A stretch of 64,000 nucleotides of DNA, taken from positions 21,317,018-21,381,017 of the forward strand of contig NC_089766.1 of the NCBI RefSeq assembly GCF_040412425.1, read 5' to 3'. Below are positions 50,828 through 63,862 of the stretch, piece by piece. Positions within the stretch are counted from its first letter, which is position 1. Each line of letters opens with the position of its first letter. The DNA comes from Macrobrachium rosenbergii. Lineage: Eukaryota; Arthropoda; Malacostraca; Decapoda; Palaemonidae. The translations under genes and the position numbers were made by a program. Under the pieces are notes generated by a model, which was not told the DNA's origin, searched no databases, and worked only from the letters and a program-made list of their open reading frames with translations.

Positions 50828-52339
50828 ATGTATACAGAATATCTGATAAGGCTTATTCTTACAGATACAAACATGCGGTTCTTCTTGGTTATCATAACAC
50901 TGCTTTATGTGTCATCTGAGGTGGTGATCCGGAAGGGTGCCCTACTAGAGAAAAAGGGATCTGTGAAATTAATAAAGGACTTGGGCATAGTGAGTATTGA
51001 CATTACATCAGTGCTTATCAATGAAATGACATTGAAAGATGTCCAAAGGGAATTAAAATCATTAATTAGGAAAAGTGAAAATAACAGTGTCTTACCATTG
51101 TTGGAAAAACTAAATAATGACATAGGTAGTGTGTTAAATACAAGATCCAAACGATCCTTCTTGCCTTTTATAGGAACAGCACTTAATCAGTTATTGGGGG
51201 TCGCGACGGACTCTAATGTAGAAAAAGAAAGTGCCCGTATAGACAAACTGGAGAAATGGGCAGCAACAAGGGGCATTGTGTTAAATAAGATTATAAGCTC
51301 TCAAAACTTAAACAGTGAGGAATTTAAAAAAAATAAAGCAATTTATTAATCAAGTGAACACAAATATTACCAAAGAGATTAAGATAATAACAGATGAACA
51401 ACATTTAAGTACATTTATGAACAATGTTAGAATTGTATTGCAAGACCATAAAGATCTGTTAAATGCCATTTTGTTATCTTATAAAGGAATATTAAGTCCA
51501 ACATTAATAAACCCAAGAGAATTAGAGGGCATAATTAGTGATTTTTTGGTAGAAGGACATTATACCCCTATGGTAAAGGATATAATGGTCTATTATAATT
51601 TGATAACCACCAAGGTAGTTAAAAATAAGATCCTTCTAATTTTACCTTTTAATCAAAAAGAGGCAGATGTACTGATGTCCATACATCCTTTTCCCATGTT
51701 GATAAAGGAAAACGTAATTATCTCAAATGTCAACCGAATCAATTTTGCATTAGAAGAACATGGACTAATGATGTCATTTATTAATGATGCTCAATTAAGA
51801 GATTGTATACTTTTGAAAGATAAAGAGTATATTTGCAACCTTGACAACCTGTATGAAACTACTAATGCCGATCCTTGTATTCAAGAAATAATTGAAAACA
51901 CAAATCAAGAGACAGTACTGTGTACACAATTATCCAAACATGATTTTGTTTCCATCCTAGTAGAACAGTGAGTTTTTGTGTTTTCACTGAGTTCAGTAAC
52001 AGCAACTATTAATTGCCATAATATAAGTACTGAAATTAATTTCAATAATGTCCATGCTTTTGATAAGACTTGCAAGTTAGTTATTCCTGATAAATTATAT
52101 TATGAACCTCATGTCTTCACAGAAATCACAATCCATAAAAATAACCCATACATGAACTACTCTAGTGAAGTTAAGAATTTAAACTGTCTCAGTTAGAATT
52201 AAAACAAATAAATGAGTTGGCTTTAGTAGATGAATTTTTCTATTACGAAGAAAATGTTTCACCAGTTCTGTCGCTGTTCAATTTGATCATAATCATTATT
52301 GTAATAATAGTGTTTGCAATTTTGTCAAACTTGTGGTAA
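50828..52339 (+). pseudogene. env: Envelope fusion protein of errantivirus/baculovirus-F type, element B
   Basis: The open frame begins at ATG 50828, and the ATG at 50873 is a likelier start because a signal peptide (MRFFLVIITLLYVSS) follows it directly. About 90 residues later RSKR (51143-51154) is a furin-type cleavage site followed by a hydrophobic Gly/Ala/Leu-rich fusion-peptide-like stretch. A heptad-rich region comes next, then a C-terminal anchor (LIIIIIVIIVFAILS, about 52280-52325) and stop at 52337-52339. Breaks: a frameshift at the A8 run 51326-51333, TGA 51969-51971, and a frameshift near 52190. The gene is described as found and is not functional. Confidence 0.85.
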
Positions 52340-52724
52340 TTTCAAATGTTGAGAAGATTATAACAGAAATAAAAGGGCCAATGAAGAGTAAAATGATCTT
52401 ATAGACATAATTTACTACTGAATTCTTTATGTATTATTATTTGCATTATGTGTTACAACAGTTAACAATTTTTAGAGTATAATAATTCAATATATATGTA
52501 TTTGTATGTATATGTATCTCTTTTGATTCATGATATAATATATGTGAATTTTCTACCATATATTCTTAATTGATTTTTTTGCATTAGTGCATTGACACAG
52601 TTTGTGCAATTTAAATTTTTTTTTTAGAATTTACTTGATGGGCAATCATATAAATACTTTATTTTATTTGTGTGATTTTGCAATCATCCATTGAACTGTA
52701 TACCTTTTGTCACACTGAGGGCAG
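52340..52724 (+). other. Untranslated region between env and 3' LTR, element B
   Basis: T-rich, non-coding. A short purine run (gagggcag, 52717-52724) directly before the assumed LTR start may be what remains of the polypurine tract. Confidence 0.5.
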
Positions 52725-52775
52725 TGTGAGGTAGCGTGACCGAGTGATGTTGTGGTGATAGAAATTAGATAGAAA

Positions 52776-52844
<69 letters not shown>

Positions 52845-53720
52845 GAGAGAAATAAGAATAAAGAGAGAGGCAAAGAACACAGTGATAACGGCCAAATGGT
52901 GTTGTGTATCGTGTTATCAATACGAGGGATGTTTACATGAACCATTGCAGTATATCGTGTTGAAGCCATAAAAACAGTTGTAAAAGTGAGAAATAATGGC
53001 CTCACGATTGAAGCTAACCAAAACATGAGTCAGCACAGTCTAAATGCTTAGAGCAGCTGGTTCTATAGCCCCGCCTTCTCAGGGAGGCGTTTTCATGGAA
53101 GTTCCAGGAATTTGGGGGTTGGCCCAAGTGATGTACTTCTTCAACCTCCAATCAATTATGTTTGGGAGGGGTCTTTCACACACCCTCCTAAGATCACCTC
53201 CAATCAAGTCCTCTAAGGAGAGATTTGAATCACACCCACTACAGTCCTTCCAGTCAGCTACTTGAAGGGGAGGCCTTGCTGATTAATCCTTCCAATAAGG
53301 CTAGAAGGAGGTGGAGATTGCAGATACCAAGCTTTCCTTGGGGTTCGACGGGTTAGAGACCGACGAGGAGACGAGAGTTCAGAACTGTGTCCTTCAAGGG
53401 AGAGTACGTCTCCCCTCGCTTCAGTGTTCCCCATATAGACTGAGTCAAGAATGATTCGTTTTCTATCATTGTAACTTGTTAATTTTGTACTGATCTTTAT
53501 AATACTAAGTATAAATTAAAGTGAAGAAATTACCTATCTCGTCTCTATACGCCTTTCTGAGAGATATCAATACTTAAAAATAATAAATATACAAAGATAG
53601 CACATCATCCGCGAAGCGATCTGAAGGACACCTCGAAAGAAACCAAGGTAAGAAGAGAAAGACTAAATTCCATACAAACATACAACGAAGAACATATAAA
53701 AAGGGAGATAACCCCTAACA
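52725..53720 (+). repeat. 3' LTR of element B
   Basis: About 1 kb, starting tgtgaggtagc and ending cccctaaca, with a pure (GA)n tract at 52776-52839. It matches both halves of the split 5' LTR at roughly 90% by eye, and it retains about 220 bp (53116-53340) missing from the 5' copy. LTRs carry promoter and polyadenylation signals. AATAAA-like sites are present (near 52856 and 53582), but the true signal was not assigned. Confidence 0.88.
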
Positions 53721-54707
53721 CAATTTCGTTGTAGTGGTCGCTGCCGACGTTTACTGCTGTCACTGCCGATGTTTAAACGTTCGGTGCAAACGTTCAGGAT
53801 ACGTTCTGCCACTGCCCTCAGGACACGTTCAGGATACTTTCACTTGTAGATGTTCAGAAGTTCAGTCATTCACGCAGTCGTTGTTGTTGCTTCGCTGGAT
53901 ACTCTGCGGGGTTTTGACTAGTACGTTTTTGGGTTGTTTTTGGGTTGTTCCGGTTTCACTGGTTGTCGCTCGCTGATGTTATGATGCACTTCATCGTTAT
54001 GTTTTCGACTGTTAATGTTTGCAGAGAGATGCTTGTTTTAAATTCTGGTATGCGTCTTTCACACTTGCACTGCACTGTTTGTCTTCGTTTTGGATCCACT
54101 TCAGCAGGCACCAGTTATGTGATGTCTTCCTTATTTATTTATTATTCTTCTGTTTATATCTGCTGTTAGATTGTTGATCTTTCTTACTTTGTTATGTAGT
54201 AGCATAGTTTTTTCTTTCTTTCCCAGGAGGTCTTAAGAAGAAATAATTGGTTTTTCTTTCTTCATTAGTACCAAAGAAATAACTTCACAACTGAAGAACA
54301 AGGTGATAAGTTGTACAAACATGGGGAGTGTCAAAGTGACCCTGTCTTCTTTATCAACCCACAACAGGTGAGGCTTGCAACCTCACCCCTTCTTCTTTGT
54401 ACCTTAGCTGCTCCTTCTCTGCTCTGCTCTCTACTCCTTCTCTGCATATACGGGTATATGCATTTGTGTAGCCAGTATTAGTGTAATACCAACCCATGTT
54501 TTCAGTTTGTTTTTGCCAACTTTCTCTATGCCATTTGCAACTAGCGTGAATATTTCGTGAATCCTGAAACAGCTTTGAAATTGCATCACTCCTGTTGCGT
54601 TTGCCATTTAGCCGAACTATCCATTATCAGTTACTGACCAATGTAGCGTTGTGTGGTTTAGATTCGTCAACAAAATTGGCGTTTAGATTCGTCAACAAAT
54701 ATTCGAG

Positions 54708-54712
<5 letters not shown>
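53721..54712. other. Unique sequence right of element B, no supported gene
   Basis: Pyrimidine-rich, with short open frames (53734-53976, 53945-54169) lacking motifs. Nothing else recognised. Confidence 0.5.

Positions 54713-54795
<83 letters not shown>
54713..54795. repeat. (TA)n microsatellite
   Basis: About 82 bp of TA, the first of four tracts in the mosaic 54713-56970. Confidence 0.96.
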
Positions 54796-54798
<3 letters not shown>

Positions 54799-54828
54799 GA
54801 ATCTACTGGTCATTTTTACCAGACACAT

Positions 54829-55205
<377 letters not shown>

Positions 55206-55210
55206 GAGTA

Positions 55211-56122
55211 TATTCAATAAGTAATGAGAAAATGTCAGTCGAGACACTAAATATGGTTTGATCAAAATACTACTTCATGGTGAGTAACACATACATATAT
55301 TCTATAAAATGACAAACTAGCAACTTTCTATATTTGTAGGTCTGAGTGCAGCGGTGAATGTGGTGGAACCAGTCTGATCTGGTTTGCCAATTTTGTGAAC
55401 ACTTGCAGGGAAACATGGAGCAACGTTACGCCATCAAATTTTGTGTTAAACTTAAGAAAACCAAACAAGAAGCTTATGGAATGTTAAAGGAGGCCTATGG
55501 GGATGAACAGATGAGCCAAGGAAGTTTCTATCGGTGGTTTAGCAGATTTTCTGAGGCAAATGAACAGGTTGAGGATGAACCCAGATCTGGAGCACCGAAA
55601 AGTGCACACAAGGAGGAAAACATTGAGGAAGTGCAAAGGTTAGTGATACAAGACCGTCGAATATCTGTGAGGATGCTATCTGAAGCTGTTGGTATTAGTA
55701 TTGGCACAGTAGACACAGTTCTGACAGAAGAGGAGTGGAGGAGTGGTCAGTGGTGGTTCCACCAGCATAATGCCCCATGCCACAAGTCAACGCTGGTGAC
55801 CACCTGGATGGTCGACAGGGGAATGAAAGTGGTACAGCACTCACCCTACAGCCCTGACCTAGCCCGTTGCGACTTCTTCCTGTTCCCACGCATGAAAGAC
55901 AGCCTCAGGGGAACCAGATTCCAGTCAAAAGAGGAGCTGAAAGAGGCATCGGAAAGTTACCTGAAGGGACTACTGAAAAAGGACTTTGAGGAGGTCTTCC
56001 AGGATTGGGAGAGAGGCATGCAGAAGTGTGTAACTTCGAAAGCCAATTATTTTGAAGGAGACAAAGTTGTGTAATGAAAATAAATAGTGTCTCTCCTGAC
56101 ATTTCTCACTACTTATTGCACA
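55211..56122 (+). mobile_element. Mariner element 2, internally deleted, with intact ends
   Basis: The left end tattcaataagtaatgagaa and the inverted right end tgtgcaataagtagtgagaa continue together through atgtcag and gagacact, about 38 bp of terminal inverted repeat. TA flanks both ends exactly (55209-55210 and 56123-56124). Total length is 912 bp against about 1.3 kb for a full mariner, so roughly 0.4 kb is missing, all from the middle of the transposase gene. Intact ends mean it could be moved by a transposase supplied elsewhere. Confidence 0.92.
55415..56074 (+). CDS. Truncated mariner transposase: HTH domain joined to C-terminal third
   Basis: The ATG at 55415 ([15 protein letters not shown]) is the usual mariner start; the open frame begins 19 codons earlier. 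The 219-codon product keeps the paired helix-turn-helix DNA-binding region (about residues 1-110, including SFYRWFSRF and GISIGTVD). It then jumps in frame to the end of the catalytic domain: [11 protein letters not shown], where the second catalytic Asp (usual HDNAPxH) is His, and [14 protein letters not shown] with the third Asp. The first catalytic motif (GDESW type) is deleted. It cannot catalyse transposition. A protein with DNA binding only could compete for the ends, which is inference. Confidence 0.85.
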   Translation: MEQRYAIKFCVKLKKTKQEAYGMLKEAYGDEQMSQGSFYRWFSRFSEANEQVEDEPRSGAPKSAHKEENIEEVQRLVIQDRRISVRMLSEAVGISIGTVDTVLTEEEWRSGQWWFHQHNAPCHKSTLVTTWMVDRGMKVVQHSPYSPDLARCDFFLFPRMKDSLRGTRFQSKEELKEASESYLKGLLKKDFEEVFQDWERGMQKCVTSKANYFEGDKVV

Positions 56123-56165
56123 TACCTTGTGTATATACATATATATTATTATATATATACTATAT

Positions 56166-56790
<625 letters not shown>

Positions 56791-56791
56791 T

Positions 56792-58292
<1,501 letters not shown>

Positions 58293-58529
58293 GTAATTAA
58301 TTTGCTTATTGATTTGTTTACGCATGGTTGCATCACGCCAGCAAGGGACTTTGCCTACTGACTACGGGAATTAGATGTAGCGCTAATATATCATTCAGAT
58401 GCAAAACTCAAAATAGTCTCCTGGAAGACACAAACCCACGAAGATGTTTAGCTAAAGAGACTCATGCAAGAGATTATTTAAAATCTAAGCGATCAGGAAC
58501 GATAACATTTGAAACCATCTGATGTATCG

Positions 58530-58574
58530 AGGAGGAGGAGGAGGAGGAGGAGGAGGAGGAGGAGGAGGAGGAGA
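58530..58574. repeat. (GAG)n trinucleotide repeat
   Basis: About 15 units of GAG. Confidence 0.95.
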
Positions 58575-60204
58575 ACAATAAATAAGTGACGGAGAATAGA
58601 GTGACTGCTGGTCTTGCCTACTGGAATCCACACTGAGGCTGTCTGAGAACCACAGTATTTGACAGATGTATATTGACCTCTTTGGGTGGCAACATAACAT
58701 GAAAATACTGTAAAAGTATCGAACTGACCGGCAGAATTTCTTTTCCTGATATGCTGATGACAGCAAATGAAGAATAAATATAGAATAGAAATTCTAGAAT
58801 AACTTTTTGTAACGGGAGTAATGCTAATGGAGGTATGGAATACTGCATCTCATTCCAGGTAAGGAGTCGATTTATACAGAAGTAAACATTCCTATTACTC
58901 ACGGAAATGAACGCCTACATTGAGTTGAAAGGGTGAACTTCCTGTGTTTACATTTTTCCTCAACTTGGAGAAGCACAGCAGGGTACCAGGAAAGCAATAA
59001 ATATACCCGTGGCAGGGGCGAAGGAGATACATCTTTACTTACTGAATATACTCTACATAAGTAAGAGCCCTACAGACCGACCGTCTGCAATAGACATAAA
59101 TGCCCCATACATTCTGGACAGATCACAATGGCCAAATGATGGTCAAGATAGGCCTAACGTTTTCATAGTATCATAAAAATGATCTCCAAAGTATAAGTAC
59201 TAAGTGCGTGTTACGAAATATGTTCGATCTGTGCATTTACGGAATAACTACAGAGGCAGTAATTTAAAGCAGTATTTTTCGTTAGGCTCCTATTTGTTGG
59301 GAATGACGGTATTTCATGTCGTATTAAATTTACTTATGGTGTACTTCCGAATCTTAGGAAATAAAAAAATAACCTAAATATGTCAATGTGATTGAAAGTT
59401 CAAAGAACTTTCAGAAGACGTCATTTTTTGGAGGAAGGAAAAGAGGAAGACTGAGCAAAAGAAGAAGAAAAAGCACCGTGACATAAGGAAAGGGGAGAAA
59501 GGGTTTTAAGACTGAGAATTCTTTCATTCACCGACGATATCCTGCTACGAGACGAGCTGAGTAGGAGAGCAACATGCGTGATGGGGAAGAGACTTTTCTG
59601 GTGAGATTGCAAGCCACATGCCCTTCTGCACCTTGATTGAGACCCACCACATTCGACCGACAGCAAGATACTGTTTCACTCGTGAAGTTATTAGTGACAC
59701 AACTCGTTTTCATGGAACACATATGCTACAGTCTGTGAGGTTCGCTCAGGAAAGAGTTTGCTCTAAGGTCAGGAAGCCATAGTGACGCCATTAAGTATGG
59801 CTTTTAAATTTCCATTACGTAGATTTCAATCCGTAATATACAAACGAGAGAGAGAGAGAAAGTTTGTCAAGTCCTGGATCGCAACCCGAGGCCAGGAGTA
59901 CATATTCCTTTGTCTTCCCTCAAAAGGAAGAGAGTTTTCCTCTCCATTAAAAAAAAAAAAGAAAATAAGGCGAGTAATGACATTCATTCAGCGACGACTT
60001 GAACAAGAGTTTCTCTTTCCCTTTGATCCAGAAAATGAGAGCAGGTTTTAATTTTAACACTTAGGCTACTAGTTTTTCGTCTCAACCACGAAATGTTAAG
60101 TTAGAGCGGATTCTTCTTACAGAAAAAGTCATTATGAGATATTTCATTGCATGAAAAATCTTGCAAAGTCACAAACGAAGTCATAAGGATACAATTTACA
60201 TCTT
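58575..60204. other. Unique sequence, no supported gene
   Basis: Open frames (59421-59666 minus, 59782-60051 plus) lack motifs and splice context. No RNA gene or TE is recognised. Confidence 0.5.
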
Positions 60205-61195
60205 ATATTTCAGTTTCAGGAACATATTTATTTCCGCCATTTGTAAGTGATAATCATTGATTTTCCTTTCGCTAGAGGAAGCCTCCAGTTTCCTGTTGCT
60301 CTTGACATTTGGCTCAGATGCAGGCGAATTGTGTCTCTCGATTCTCCTTATCAAAGACTGCAAGAGTTTGCTTTATGAATTAAAGTTGTTATGTAATATG
60401 CAGAATTACTTTTTCATTTGAAGAATGGTGTAATCATGGTTTTATAACATTGATACAATCATGTTGCTATTATGAGACTTCATAAGAACGACAAAAATTA
60501 GTGAGACGTTAGATAAGAATTATGAAGGCAAAAGCAAAAATGTCAAATTATGTCACCTCAGAAATCACAATTTCAATTAAACAGGGAGAAAATATAAACC
60601 TTTGTAATTATCCACAACATGTCTACTTTAAATTTCCGTAATCTTTATTCAGAGTTGACGAACAGCGAATGACAACGATAATATTCTATTCAAAGTCAAT
60701 TGACAAATTTGACTCTGAATAAAATATTATTGTTGTCATTCGCTGTTCGTCAATTCTGAATAAAAATTACGGAATTTAAAGTGGATATGTTAATAACAAA
60801 GGGTTATATTTTCTCCTGTTTAATTGAAATAGCGATTTCTCAGGTGACACATCATTTGACATTTTTCCTTTTCCTTGCATAATTCATATCACACATCACA
60901 CTCCATTCTGTCGCCCTCATGAAGTCTCGTAATACGAACATGATTGTAGCAATGTTATTGTACCACGATTACACCACTCTTCAAATGAAAAAAAGTGAAT
61001 CTGCATATTACATAACTTTGATCCATAAAGCAAATGGGTGCAGTATTTAATAAGGAGAATAGAGAGAGAGAGAGAACTCTCGTTCATCTGAGCCACATTT
61101 CAAGAGTAACAAGAAACTGGATGATTCCTCTAACGAAAGAAATGTTCATCACTTACGAATGACGGAAATAAATATGTTCCTGGAACTGAAACATA
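60205..61195. repeat. Large hairpin: ~490 bp inverted arms with almost no loop
   Basis: 60205-60700 is inverted at 60708-61195, roughly 85% alike by eye. Matching pairs include cagtttcaggaacatattta (60211) with the reverse of 61171-61190, the block ggctcagatg near 60311 with its reverse near 61097, and gacgaacagcgaatgacaac (60657) with its reverse near 60735. The centre is near 60704. A small (GA)n run in the right arm (61062-61076) has only a short counterpart on the left. No transposase or open frame. It resembles a foldback or MITE-type element. Confidence 0.9.
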
Positions 61196-61400
61196 TACAT
61201 ACGTATATAAAGAAAGTGTAATACGACTCATACTTTCTCTTATTGTTCATATTCTTTACATTTAGTTTTGATTTGTTTTCATTCGGCATCATTACATTTG
61301 TAGCGTCAGAGACATTCCATGTGGCTACCAATGCTGATTGACTTCTTGTTCTTCATTGTTTTTTTTTTGCGAATGATTACATTTCACGTCCTTCTCCAGT

Positions 61401-61514
<114 letters not shown>

Positions 61515-61624
61515 GTAAAGATTAGCGCCAAACTAAGCTAAAAAGCACCCTCCTTTCTGCTTTGCTTGGCCGATAGATAGGTATCTGTCTATTTGAACCC
61601 GTGAGAGGTAGTGAAATCTGGTTC

Positions 61625-62200
61625 GGGTTAAGCGGCTATTACACGGGCGAATTTTCACGCAGCACGGCTCCGTTCGCTCAGCATTTGCTGAACAAAACTA
61701 TTACACGGTCGCGAGCACACGCAGCCGTTTCAGCAAGCAAACTGTGCGTTGCCATGACAACGGTAGCACCATGTGATCAGCTGTTCAGTCCCCATATAGA
61801 GAAGCAGCTGCTGGAAAATCAAAACAAACACTAAAAAGTCATAGTGTTGGCATCAAGACGCATTATAATCATGGAAATGTCTCATCTCTACACCAATGAC
61901 CAGAATATGGCCATGGCAATGGCTTTGGTAGTAATCGCGGTGGCTGAAGAAGAACGTGTTAGGCTAATTACGCTAGCAGCCCTTGTGTTGCACAATTCTT
62001 TATTTAAAGAATCTAGACACAATGGAATAGCACCAGAGTTAATCGACAGAGACGATGTAAATAATGGTAGAGTAATTGCAGGGCAATGGCGTAATGGCAC
62101 TGGTGTTGGCTGGGAAAACTTAAATTCTTTAGGCCGAAGGCCTACGCAGGAGGCTATAAATGTACGCAACACATTTTGTGAATAAAGGCAAGGTAGCATT
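61625..62200 (+). mobile_element. PIF/Harbinger element, left end, internally deleted
   Basis: After TAA (61629-61631) the sequence gcggctattacacgggcg begins a region of the kind found at PIF/Harbinger ends: the attacacgg motif recurs at 61700 (attacacggtcgcgagca) among GC-rich short inverted repeats. A short open frame with the C-terminus of a Harbinger transposase follows 240 bp later. The right terminal repeat is not seen before 64000, so the element may extend out of the window or be truncated. Confidence 0.55.
61871..62185 (+). pseudogene. Harbinger-type transposase: N-terminus fused to C-terminus
   Basis: A 104-codon frame runs from ATG 61871 to TAA 62183-62185. Residues 1-30 are a Met/Ala-rich, then acidic helix as at the start of such transposases. 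From about residue 36 the text LAALVLHNSLFKESR, GRVIAGQWRNGTG and INVRNTFCE matches the end of PIF/Harbinger (HARBI1-like, DDE_Tnp_4) proteins, which have a conserved LHN and a final R-x-x-F. The whole DDE core is missing, so this is an internal deletion that kept the frame. It is catalytically dead. Confidence 0.6.
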
Positions 62201-62519
62201 TCAGGATGCTATGTCCTTCAGCCACTAGCTCTTCTTTTTTTTTTTTGTGGTGATGATAATAATTAAGAGCTACAAACATATTTGTATAGGAAATAAAAGT
62301 GCAATAAAAGTGTTCTGCATAAATTTTATAGGATAAATAAAGTTTCTGTGCCAATGTTTTTTTTTTATTTAACATCATAATGCAATGTGTAAAAATAAAA
62401 TTATGGCCCTGGTACAGATTCTTTTCTTTTGTGTGTCATATCTATACCCCATGGAAGAAATCATACAGGAAAAAAATACCACCTTACAACAGTTTATGGC
62501 CAATGATTAACTGCCTTCC

Positions 62520-62956
62520 TCCTCTTTCAACTTGTTTAGGAATGCAGCAAGTTTAAGCATAAGTTTTGATGTTTTATGGAGGAAATTCAGAGATTACTTT
62601 TACAAAAACCCCTGCTGCGTATGGGATGTCTTCTTTCCTTTGTGCTTGTGCAGTGGTTTTTAAAAGATAATGCTACCTCGGTTGCACTGGTGCATGTTCT
62701 GGTGTCATATTCCTTTACGTTTTGGAGTAGGAGTTCGACCACACGTTTCATTATTCCGTGATGATGATGATGATGATCGACTTGTTCCTGGCACAGAGTG
62801 TGAAGATGATGGGGTAGGCAGATCAATGTCATCTACACTACTGTCATAATTGAATGTCTGCAATGGCTGATGGATGCCTTCATCATCAGACTGATAAGTC
62901 AACTTGTACCAAAAGAGATTGGGATAACTGGGAATCCTGCTGATTGATAGAGTCAA
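62520..62956 (-). pseudogene. Possible second Harbinger gene (C-terminal part), unsure
   Basis: Minus-strand frames hold a Ser/Thr-rich acidic stretch (TFNYDSSVDDIDLPTPSSSH) followed, after a frameshift near 62710, by a basic Cys-containing part (STKERRHPIRSRGF). PIF/Harbinger elements usually have a second gene, a Myb/MADF-like DNA-binding protein, opposite to the transposase. The position and convergent orientation fit, but no MADF motif is visible here. A (GAT)n run at 62759-62777 lies inside. It could equally be unrelated. Confidence 0.25.
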
Positions 62957-63004
62957 CTTGTACCAAAAGAGATTGGGATAACTGGGAATCCTGCTGATTG
63001 AAGG
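62897..63004. repeat. Tandem duplication of a 54 bp unit
   Basis: The unit agtcaacttgtaccaaaaga and onward at 62897-62950 is repeated at 62951-63004 with one or two differences at its end. Such near-identity implies a recent event. Confidence 0.95.
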
Positions 63005-63368
63005 TCTGAGACTCCTGCTGGTGGAGGACTGGGACCCTGCTGAAAAAAAGGTAAATCATAAAAAAGGAATATACAAATTAAGGCAACTTCTATAATAAAT
63101 CTGAAATGCAAAATAAACATACAATACTTGAAACAGTCATACATTCTTAATACCTACAGACACAGTAGTCTCAAGGTTTGATGTACTCTTCCCTGGGGTG
63201 ACAACATCAGTCAGGAACAACATTAAATCAAAGAGCCTCCATTTTGGAACATAGTCTCTCCCCTGAGCCACTTTTTTACCTCGTTTTGATTTTAGCCAGC
63301 TCCCTCCGAAATGATGTTTTTAGCTACTAAACTTCATCATTACAGCATCTGCAAGAGAAAAATTAAGT
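63005..63368. other. Unique sequence, nothing recognised
   Basis: No gene or TE motif. Confidence 0.45.
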
Positions 63369-63512
63369 TTGATTAACTTACAATAATCATAGAAATAATG
63401 AAATGAAAGGGGTATTTTGATTAACTTACAATAATCATAGAAATAATGAAATGAAAGGGTATTTTGATTAACTTATAATAATCATAGAAATAATGAAATG
63501 AAAGGGGTGTTT
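63369..63512. repeat. Three tandem copies of a ~48 bp unit
   Basis: The unit gattaacttacaataatcat and onward starts at 63371, 63419 and 63466 (periods 48 and 47). The copies differ by one lost G and a few substitutions. Confidence 0.95.
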
Positions 63513-63798
63513 TATAAGTTGAGCACACCAGGATCCAGGGTGAAGCCTCTGGCCAGGCTAAGTATGTTAGGTTAGAATTTCAGCTTTTAAGGCTGGTATC
63601 CAAAAAAAAAACAAAAGTCTAAAATACTCAATACGGGGATCCAAAGGGCCTTTGGCCATATTGTATGTTCATACTTGTTCAATGAAACGACACTTGAGAC
63701 AATTTCCCTCTATGTACATGCAACTTTTGAGATGTGAATAGTCAATATTCAGAATTTCTCATAGTAACCATGCAATTATTCAGTGACAGGTCAGGAGG

Positions 63799-63862
63799 AG
63801 GTTAGGTAGGTGTTTTAGGACATTATAGGGCACTAGCCTAACCCAAAACACCTACCTAACCT
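63799..63862. repeat. Perfect 18 bp inverted repeat
   Basis: aggttaggtaggtgtttt (63799-63816) is exactly inverted at 63845-63862, with a 28 bp loop. Outside, gacagg (63785) and cctgtc (63860) extend the symmetry loosely. It is too short for a recognised family. It could be an end fragment of a small element or a hairpin. Confidence 0.9.

Larger units (their letters stand above)
40799..53720 (+). mobile_element. Errantivirus-like endogenous retrovirus B with LTRs and env, decayed
   Basis: Matching terminal sequences (40799-41182 plus 44050-44350, and 52725-53720) enclose a primer-binding site, gag, pol and env in retroviral order. Pol is of the Ty3/gypsy type, and env is of the fusion-protein type shared by insect errantiviruses and baculovirus F. 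A 2.9 kb DNA transposon splits the 5' LTR. Multiple stops, frameshifts and one lost RT catalytic residue show that the copy is inactive. The outer LTR ends are estimated, and no target-site duplication was confirmed. Confidence 0.9.

Noticed and set aside
51320..51336. TTTAAAAAAAA as a programmed frameshift site in env
   Set aside because: Envelope genes are not expected to use frameshifting, and homopolymer indels are the simplest cause in a copy with other breaks.
62587..62832. Poly-His protein frame on the minus strand
   Set aside because: It arises from the (GAT)n repeat at 62759-62777.
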